Origin: Macrolepiota albuminosa | Lineage: Eukaryota > Basidiomycota > Agaricomycetes > Agaricales > Agaricaceae | Assembly (NCBI GenBank): GCA_027475525.1 | Contig: JAMWFC010000037.1 | Location: 129,419 to 193,418, forward strand | DNA: 64,000 bases | Direction: 5' to 3' | Shown here: in pieces, positions 56,642 through 64,000 of the stretch | Layout of the letters: each line of letters starts with the position of its first letter | Numbering within the stretch: the first letter of the stretch is position 1 | Translations under genes and position numbers: made by a program | The notes under the pieces: model-generated | The model's input: only the letters and a program-made list of their open reading frames with translations | The model's database searches: none | What the model was told of the DNA's origin: nothing

Positions 56642-59600
56642 GTCTCGAGGAACTGGTTACAGACCAGGGAGAGATTGCAATAAGTCTTGCTGAGACTCAG
56701 GAAGGGGAGATTGTGGTGACTGGATATTCTATGGAACATAGTAAATTCAGTCAGGAAGAGTTGAGAGATGTGTACTTGCATGCTTTTACAGCAAGCAAGG
56801 GGTGTGAAGAGAAGGAGCAGAAGACATTGTCAGCATATTTGAATGGGCATTTAGCTCAAATACCTGACAGTCTTGAGGAGCTGCTAGTACAAGAGGAAAA
56901 CTTAGAGTCAAAAGCAGGTGTGGGGGAGACTGCCCAAGTATTTTCTAAGAAATACAAACCTGTGGCTAGAAAAGTTAAGCCTGTACTAGGTACCTCACCT
57001 GAGGAGTTTAGAATTGAAAGGTGCATTACTGGAGACCCACTGGCAGACATGCCTCAGTTGGATCCCAACCCACCAGAGTTCAAACCCACAGGGAGATACA
57101 CAGCTGAGTGCAAAGAAGTCATTGACCAAGCCCATGGTGATGGTTTTCTTTGGCCAGAGGAGATGAAAGCAGTACATCACCTTATGATGCTGCAAAACCA
57201 GGCTTTTGCATGGGATGATTCTCAAAGAGGCAGGCTGAAGGAGGAATTCTTCCCTCCAGTAATCATGCCAGTAATACCTCACACCCCATGGGTGTTGAAG
57301 AACATTCCTATTGCTCCAGGTCTTAGGGATAGAATCTGCAAAATGATAAAGCAGAAGATTGAGGCAGGGGTCTATGAACCCTCTAACTCCTCATATCGCT
57401 CCCAATGGTTTACAGTGTTGAAGAAGGATGGTGAGAGCTTGAGGATAGTCCATAGCTTGGAGCCTTTGAATAAAGTGACCATAGCACATTCTGGGTTGCC
57501 ACCAGCAACTGAGGAACTAGCTAGTCACTTCTCAGGCAGAGCTTGTGGAGGGATCTTTGACTTGTATGTAGGATATGATGAGAGAGTACTAGATGTGCGC
57601 TCTAGGGATTATACTACATTCCAAACACCATTTGGAGCTCTAAGGTTGGTTACCTTACCAATGGGATGGACAAATTCAGTGCCTATCTTCCATGATGATA
57701 TTACCTTCATCTTGAAAGATGAAATACCACATGTAACTTGGCCATACATTGATGATGTACCAGTCAGAGGGCCACCTCATAGATATGAGTTGCCAGATGG
57801 TGGTTGTGAAGTCATACCAGAGAATCCAGGCATTAGGAGATTTGTATGGGAACACCTGCTCAATGTGAACAGAGTGTTACAAAGAATCAAATATGCAGGG
57901 GGAACTTTCTCTGGAAAGAAATCAGTAGTATGTGCAGATGAGATTGTGGTTGTTGGCCATAGATGCTCTTATGAAGGGCAGAAGCCAGAGACCAAGAGAT
58001 TTGCCATAGTGATGGGCTGGGGTGACTGCAGGGATAAACATGAAGTAAGGTCATTTTTAGGGACCTGTGGTACCTTTAGATCCTTTATCAAGGACTATGC
58101 CAAGGTAGCAGCACCTATCAATAAGCTTACTCAGAATGATGTGCCTTTCACTTGGGGAGAGGACCAGCGCTCTGCAATGGCACAAATGAAAAAGTTGCTA
58201 GCAGAAAGTGCTCCTTTAAAACCCATTGACTATGAGTCAGGAGGTGCAGTAGTTCTGTCAGTGGATACATCCTGGATGGCAGTAGGTTTTGGAATCTTCC
58301 AAGAAGACCCAGACAATCCTAAAATACGCACTTGTGCCAAGTTAGGATCTATCACCCTGAATGAGAGAGAAGCTAGATTTTCTCAACCAAAAAGAGAGCT
58401 GTATGGTCTCATGAGGTCTCTGCTAGCCAACAAGTATTGGCTAGTTGGTTGTAGAAAACTACTGATAGAGACAGATGCCAAGTATCTTAAAGGGATGCTA
58501 GGAAATCCTGGAGTAGGACCCAATGCCACCATCATGAGATGGATTGAGAATGTCCTACTCTACCACTTTACCTTAAGGCATGTGCCAGGCAAAACATTCA
58601 GTGTGGATGGATTGTCAAGGCGGCCTAAACAGCCAGGAGATGAGGAGTACCCACCAGTTGATCCTGAGTTAATGGATGAACCCAAGTCTATGAACTATGA
58701 GTATCCAGACAAGATCAATAATGTACCTGGTTGGGAGGACTGGGAACCTTTGGAACTTGAAGAGTTTGCAGATCAAATTGACACTAGAGGTGGCTATCTA
58801 AACATGGTAGCTACTGAAGTAGCAGACTTTGAGCAAGAACTTCATAAAGCCAGGTCCCAAGAACAGGAGCTTAGGGATGGCATCTTGAGTCAAACACCAG
58901 GGACAAGCATGAATCCAGTAGCAGTATTAGCTATGACCATGCCTCTGTTACCAGTAGAAGACCAAGAAGTCAGAGTAGAGGACACACAAACCTACCTAGA
59001 GCACAGGAAAGGTAGTGAGGGTGAGGACTGGGATAATCTGCTACCCACTGTTCAGAGTTGGTTGCAAGATCCAGGGACAGAACCCAAGAATCTACAGGGC
59101 TGGGATCTAGAGAAGTTTAAGAAGTTTGCTAGGCAATTCTTCTTTGACAAGAAGGGGAGGTTGTATAAGCGCTGTCATGAGGAGAAACATAAACTAGTAG
59201 TCCAAATTGATAGACGAATGTTCATGCTTAAATCAGCCCATGATGCCTTAGGACATAGGGGAGCCTATGCCACCAGAATGCTTATACAAGAGCGTTTCTG
59301 GTGGCCTGGCATTGAAGGGGATGTACAGTGGTATGTTGGGACTTGTCACAATTGTCAAATCAGACAAAAGACAGTAGTCAACAGGGAACCAACTGTAACT
59401 TATACTCCTTCCATCTTTCAAGCAATTCACATTGATACCATGCACATGACACCAGCCTCCAATGGCTGTAAATACATAGTACATGGCAGATGTGCCTTGT
59501 CTTCTTGGATGGAAGGTAGACCCCTGAGGAAGGAAAACCATAAGACCATTGGTCAATGGTTGTTTGAGGATGTGATTTGCCGCTGGGGCTGCATTGCAGA

Positions 59601-60465
59601 AATCATCACAGATAATGCTGGACAGTTCAAGCAGGTCACTGCCTGGTTGGAAAAGAAGTATGGGATTAGAGGCATTACTATCTCTCCTTACAACTCACCA
59701 GCCAATGGTAGGATTGAAAGACCTCATTGGGATGTCAGGCAAGCTTTGTTCAAAGCCTGTGAGGATCGCACCAAGTGGTTCTGGTTCTTCTACCATGTAA
59801 TGTGGAGTGACCGTATAACTATTAGGCAGAGATTTGGATGCTCACCATACTTCATGGTCACTGGTGCTCATCCTACTCTACCCTTGGATCTAGCAGAGGC
59901 CACCTGGCTGGTAGAATTACCAGAAGGACCTCTGACTACTGAGGAGTTGATTGGATATCGTGCTAGAGCTCTAGCCAAACACCATCAACATGTAGAAGAG
60001 ATGAGAGAAAGAGTTGGGAAGGCTAAGCTCCAATGGGCATTGAAGTTTGCAGAAGAGCATAAAAGCTCAATCAAAGACTTCAATTTTAAACCATTGGACT
60101 TGGTACTAGTCAAAAACATGACTACTGAAAGTTCATTCAGTGCTAAGATGTTGCCACGTTTCCATGGGCCTATGGTAGTAGTTGCCAAGACTCAGGGAGG
60201 TAATTACATTGTAGCAGAACTAGATGGGTCAGTTTGGCAAGCCCGGGTAGCCGCTTTTCAAGTTATACCTTACAAGGCTTGCAAAAAACTAGTCTTGCCT
60301 CAGGGCATAGAGAAGTGGGTGGATATTACACCTGCTAAGCTAAAAGAGCTAAGGGAAGAACTACGAAGACCTACAGAGTTAACCACCAAGGACATCTCAT
60401 TTGGCACAGTAAGGCTCCATGAGCCCACAGACCAGGAGTTGGATCTGCCACAGACTGGGGCATAG
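56642..60465 (+). CDS. Element B pol: RT, RNase H, integrase
   Basis: The frame is open from the PR stop region; the first plausible internal ATG is in GYSMEHSKF. Numbering from 56713, RT has LRIVHSLEPLNKVT, DLYVGYDERVLD and the catalytic YIDD (about residue 345). RNase H has VDTSWMAVGFG, RELYGL and ETDAKYL. Integrase has the HHCC finger (HDALGHRG to CHNCQIRQ, about 842), then DTMHM, TDNAGQF (about 965) and a Glu in NGRIERPHWD. No chromodomain. It is 1250 codons with no internal stop and with almost no CpG. The very end is doubled by a 155-bp duplication that moves the stop by one residue. Confidence 0.9.
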
Positions 60466-60612
60466 AGAAGTGGGTGGATATTACACCTGCTAAGCTAAAA
60501 GAGCTAAGGGAAGAACTACGAAGACCTACAGAGTTAACCACCAAGGACATCTCATTTGGCACAGTAAGGCTCCATGAGCCCACAGACCAGGAGTTGGATC
60601 TGCCACAGACTG
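60303..60612. repeat. 155-bp tandem duplication at the end of element B pol
   Basis: Perfect copies start at 60303 and 60458. The first leads to a stop (LPQTGA), while the second would end LPQTD. The second copy is thus untranslated. The period is not 77. Confidence 0.9.
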
Positions 60613-61267
60613 ATTAAAGTCAGAAAAAATGAACTATGTATGATATATATTTCAAAGAAATAATAAAGTCTAGTTCTATTCTGAGTGTTAAAACAGTATG
60701 AGGGAAAGGTGGTGTGGCCGTAGAAAAGCTATCCAAGAAGAGGTACTAGTCTAAGGGAGGAAACTACCAACCAAACATAAGACTAGACCTCAAGTTAAGC
60801 CAGTAACCAACGGAAACTATGATGGAACGCAAGCACAAAGTGCCAACGTTCAGATCTAAACCAACGTTGAGACTTAACAAGGATGAGCAAGCGCAGCAAG
60901 GCGCACGTACAAACCCTCGGGGGAGCATTGTTTGATCAATTGACTTGTAACAAACTCAGAAACGGATTAAATGTTGACTTGATAAGCCAACGTGCGTGTT
61001 CGAACCGAGTACGGTACAAAAATTTTGATTGAATAAAACACGAGGAGTCAGCGTGTCGAGAGTTCAAGTCCCAGGGGGGGGAATAAAATAAAATTCCGAA
61101 GAAAAGAACAAAACGTGTTGTTAAGGTTATCAATCAAAAACTTAAACATCGCACGTTTCGGACTTAAGGAATATATTGTGGTACTACGAAGTAAAGAGGG
61201 AAGGGGGGGATTATATTGAGACTAAACTAGGCAAACACAGAATCGGTGTTTGCAACGAGGAAGTCTT
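60613..61267. other. Element B spacer between pol and the antisense gene
   Basis: No coding content seen. It includes the 3' untranslated part of pol and the downstream end of the convergent antisense gene. Confidence 0.4.
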
Positions 61268-62562
61268 TTATACCGCCACGGCGTCTTCGGTTGCGTCCTG
61301 CGGGAGGTCCTGAAATTCAATATCGGAGTCGTCGTTACCGGACTGTGAAACAAACAGAAAAAGTAATAAGACCTGACAATAGAAAAGAAGTAAGGACATA
61401 CTGGCAAGGAGACCTGAAGCGCGTGGAGCAACGAGCCAGCTTGATCAACCTCAGAAGGGCCAAGAACCTTGCTGAGACGTGCACGGCGTTCGGAGATCAT
61501 CTTGAAAGTCTGCAGCACGATGTCAAGCTGGTAGAGCTGGAGCTGCGCAGCTGCGTCAACCGCGTCGCAGTGCCTCTGCAGTTCAGTTTGAGAGACGGAG
61601 TCGTCGTCGTCAGCCAGTTGGACCGCGTCCAGGACCTGGTCCACTTCGGAGAGAAGCGCCAGCGCCGCCTCACTACCAGGAACGTGGCCGGCTGAGTAGC
61701 AAGGAGAATCAGAAGGAGGCAACAAAAGATAACAGGGGAACGCACCAAGTGATGGCTGCACCTTGAGTTTCTTTGCCTTCGGTTTTCCCTCGGGCTCGAC
61801 CTGAGGAGGGGGAAGAGACAACGTTAGAGTATCCAAACGACGCGCAACTAAGTCAAGCTTGCGAGCTAAAAACTTACGTTAGCATGGCATTTGGTGGGAC
61901 GACCAGCTGGCGTACCGAGCATCTTGACGTCTTTGTCTTGAGCACGACGTTGAGCCTGGAAAGCTTAAGATAAGCAAGCAAGACGGAATACAAGCTAAAA
62001 AGAGAAAAGCTTACTTCCTCGCGCTCCCTTCTAAGCTTCTCACGTTGCCCAGTAACAATAAGAGCGTCTGCGAAAGAAAAGAAGGCCTGGACGCCGCCGG
62101 AATCATCAGCAGCGCCACGATCCAGCAAAGGGAGGATCTCAGAGAGGGTATCACAGAGACCCTTCTGATCAGAGAGATGGCCGAAGGTGCTCTCGTTGGC
62201 AAAACGCTGTACGAGGCATCAGACCGAAGTAATAAAGGGAAAAGAGAGAAACAGGGAAAACAGACCCAGCCAGCACCGTCTAAAAACTGAGCATGGTCGG
62301 CAGGCGTACCGGGAAAAGACCTAGCGGTGGCACAGAGGCCTATGACGGCCTCTGCGAACCACGGGTACTTAAAAACGGACGTTATAACCTTGTTACCATC
62401 GCGCTTGACAGCGCGCTGGAACAGACCGTGATAATCGGTCGGCACAGGCAGGATTGGAGGAGGGGGAACAGGCGGCTTGGGAGGAGTCGAAATGACAACT
62501 TGAGGACGCGGTCTGGCACTGGCGGACTTGCGAGGAGCAGTGGGAACACCGAAAGGGGCCAT
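61268..62562 (-). CDS. Antisense gene of element B: 328 residues, six exons, unknown function
   Basis: Exons (minus) are 62562-62266, 62206-62015, 61955-61878, 61800-61746, 61691-61402 and 61342-61268, with introns of 59, 59, 77, 54 and 59 nt, all GT-AG, giving one open frame of 987 nt. The protein starts MAPFGVPTAPRKSASARPRP, then a Pro-rich stretch, a helical part (LFQRAVKRDGNKVITSVFKY), a basic charged helix (GQREKLRREREEAQRRAQ), a nuclear-signal-like KPKAKKLKV, a coiled region (VDQVLDAVQLADDDDSVSQ) and an acidic tail (DATEDAVAV). CpG is abundant, unlike the sense gag-pol. The start lies 217 bp from the 3' LTR, so it could be driven by a promoter in that gap or by antisense activity of the LTR. 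No known domain. Confidence 0.7.
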
Positions 62563-62770
62563 GCTCGGGAATAAGGGCAGGTATCGTCATTTTAAGCTGG
62601 TACGGGTATGATCGAACAACTCAGGAGAGGGAAAAGCGAAAAATTTTATTCTCTATCTACTGCAGATACGGAAGACAAAATTTTAAGCCTTTGGCTCGGA
62701 GGAAATTGAAAATGGAAAGGCTGGGCTCACCAAGCTGGTTACGATGACTGGGGACAGTCATTACATAGTG

Positions 62771-62779
62771 TGGGGGAGG
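62771..62779 (+). other. Polypurine tract of element B
   Basis: TGGGGGAGG abuts the 3' LTR. The same type of tract (GGGGGGAGA) precedes the LTR of element E. Confidence 0.65.
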
Positions 62780-63783
62780 TGATACGAATGCCTCTGAAAC
62801 GAGGCATACGAAAGACAAAGAAAGGCTCCCTAAAAATAAACAAACCAAACGGTTATCTGCTGAAAACTGTAAGCAGGCGTCAAAAACTGTAGACACGGGA
62901 GCCTTCACCTTGAAAAAGACTCACAACGTGTAAAGACGACGAACTCAGCACGTAAGCAGCCAAGTAGAGAGGCGCCGAATATCTGATCAAAGGGATAGCC
63001 GACAGTGGCGGTGCTCGGCAGACAGATCCGGCATCAACCATCAAAAAGAACTATCCCCGAGTGACGACGTACCATTGGAAACAACAAAGAGCCTCGTCCT
63101 CAGCACCTTGACACACACGTTGTACCACAACCACGCAATCACGACATACCACTCTGGCAAGGAAAGGAAGAAGTCCTCAGCACCTTGACACACACGTTGT
63201 ACCACAACCACGCAATCACGACATACCACTCTGGCAAGGAAAGGAAGAAGGGTAATCGAGGGAAAAGAGTTAGAAGAGAAGGAATGGCCGAAGAAAAAGA
63301 TGGACGAACCTTTAGCCACGACGCCAAGCGCCGGCACAAACAGCAACCGAGGTCTAGATCCGGTACAATGCTACGCCGAGCGCCAGCCGTGTGCAATAAA
63401 CGAGGAACAATATAAAAACGCACGAGGGATTCGACGGTCCGTGCGTCGAAGGAGGCAGTATAAAAGGGAAGGGAATTTGAGGGAGTCAGGCAAGCAATTG
63501 CATTGCCACGGCTTGGAATCCCCAGGGAGCGGATATCTTAGGCCTACGAGCAGTACAGTAGCTTCGGGTTCAGTATTAATACTATTTTGACCCATTTTTG
63601 AGTGCGCTTTAAGCTACCTCTTAATAAATCAATTAAAAATTATACTATTATTACAACGTGTGCGCGCGTGTAACCTAAACCCCCAGAACTTCGTGAACTG
63701 AGGTTTTATATTTTAAAATCTAAGTCTTGTTCAATTTCACTTGGACAGCTTAAAAATAAAATAAAAACTTACATTTCGCATCA
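62780..63783 (+). repeat. 3' LTR of element B (1004 bp as given)
   Basis: It pairs with 53076-54002 and is followed by the second ATGG of the target duplication. The extra 77 bp (63096-63249) is one of the set of 77-bp duplications. Confidence 0.9.
63096..63249. repeat. 77-bp tandem duplication (15)
   Basis: Copies at 63096 and 63173, in the 3' LTR of element B only. Confidence 0.95.
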
Positions 63784-64000
63784 ATGGAACCCAACGAGCC
63801 CCGAATCCTCCTCGCACGTATACTTAATGTACGGTGCGTGGCCACCGAACTTCTCTTTGATTGGGTTCTGTGATAACAATGACGTTAAGAAAACAAGAGA
63901 CCAACTTCAGACAAACAGCGTACCTTGATTTCATCCCTCAAACTTCATCGTCGCACCCTTGACAAACGGTACGTCCTCCGCCTTGACACTTCCCACGCCC
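63784..64000 (-). pseudogene. La-like RNA-binding protein, middle part, cut by element B and by the window end
   Basis: Reading minus: VKAEDVPFVKGATMKFEG, then an intron 63923-63868 (56 nt, GT-AG), then the exon NPIKEKFGGHAPYIKYTCEE and DSGLVGFH up to the LTR. This is the part before the second RNA-binding motif of La-type proteins. Between FEG and EIK the frame is off by one base in a GGG run. The gene start lies outside the window. The product normally protects new RNA polymerase III transcripts in the nucleus. Confidence 0.55.

Larger units (their letters stand above)
53076..63783 (+). mobile_element. Gypsy-type LTR retrotransposon B with antisense gene
   Basis: The LTRs are 53076-54002 (927 bp) and 62780-63783 (1004 bp, longer only by a 77-bp duplication). 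They start TGATACGAA and end TTCGCATCA, and are flanked by the 4-bp duplication ATGG. It has a primer site, gag, PR and pol open frames, a polypurine tract and, between pol and the 3' LTR, a six-exon gene on the opposite strand. It is the only element here with full-length gag and pol. Its RT (DLYVGYDERVLD) is of the same lineage as element A. Confidence 0.95.

Noticed and set aside
56630..56650. A classical -1 heptamer at the PR/pol junction of element B
   Set aside because: The A/T run before TAA does not fit the X XXY YYZ rule, so I only note that the pol frame is open through the junction.
1..64000. tRNA or rRNA genes
   Set aside because: I saw no cloverleaf with A and B boxes and no rRNA segment by eye; a tRNA scan would be needed to exclude them fully.

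Overview
The window is from a filamentous basidiomycete, most likely an agaricomycete. Host-type genes carry many 54-77 nt GT-AG introns. It holds LTR retrotransposons of both the Gypsy and Copia classes, a Helitron-type Rep-helicase, a JmjC-type gene and an AT-rich NB-ARC/TPR gene. I see no rRNA, tRNA or CRISPR array. Only one ordinary host gene is clearly complete: a secreted GH79-like glycoside hydrolase at 602-3078. Nearly everything else is mobile DNA or genes broken by it.

Layout. 0.6-3.1 kb: GH79-like gene. 3.8-12.6 kb: Gypsy element A (minus strand, LTRs 3794-4856 and 11491-12570), which splits an unknown minus-strand ORF. 13.2-13.7 kb: a fragment of a patatin-like phospholipase gene and a minisatellite. 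14.2-28.1 kb: a Helitron-like block with two divergent intron-rich accessory genes (X minus, Y plus), a Rep-helicase with a possible C-terminal cysteine-protease-like domain, and 28-bp minisatellites in opposite orientation at the two sides. 28.4-33.2 kb: two minus-strand multi-exon genes, one JmjC-like. 34-38.5 kb: repeats, a small gene and a CpG-poor AT-rich NB-ARC/TPR pseudogene. 38.5-51.7 kb: Copia element F (perfect 5-bp TSD TAATC) holding a fragment of Gypsy element E and a whole chromodomain Gypsy element D. 52.1-52.3 kb: a fold-back (MITE-like) element. 52.6-64 kb: an La-like RNA-binding protein gene interrupted by Gypsy element B (LTRs 53076-54002 and 62780-63783, TSD ATGG).

How the parts relate. 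Element B has an open gag, PR and RT-RNaseH-INT in three successive -1 frames. Between pol and the 3' LTR it carries a clean six-exon antisense gene of about 328 codons with no known domain. The E fragment shows the same arrangement (3' LTR, polypurine tract, then a gene with a TATA box running antisense into the element), so an antisense gene may be a lineage trait. Elements A, D and F are broken mainly by TGA codons standing where CGA (Arg) is expected, the mark of C-to-T decay at CpG. B's gag-pol is very CpG-poor and intact.

A caution on the sequence itself: fifteen unrelated tandem duplications all have a period of exactly 77 bp. This is best read as an assembly artefact (unmerged k-mer overlaps). 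Two of them break the Rep-helicase frame, one lengthens B's 3' LTR and others hit the genes at 28-36 kb. Coordinates and reading frames near them should be read with that in mind.
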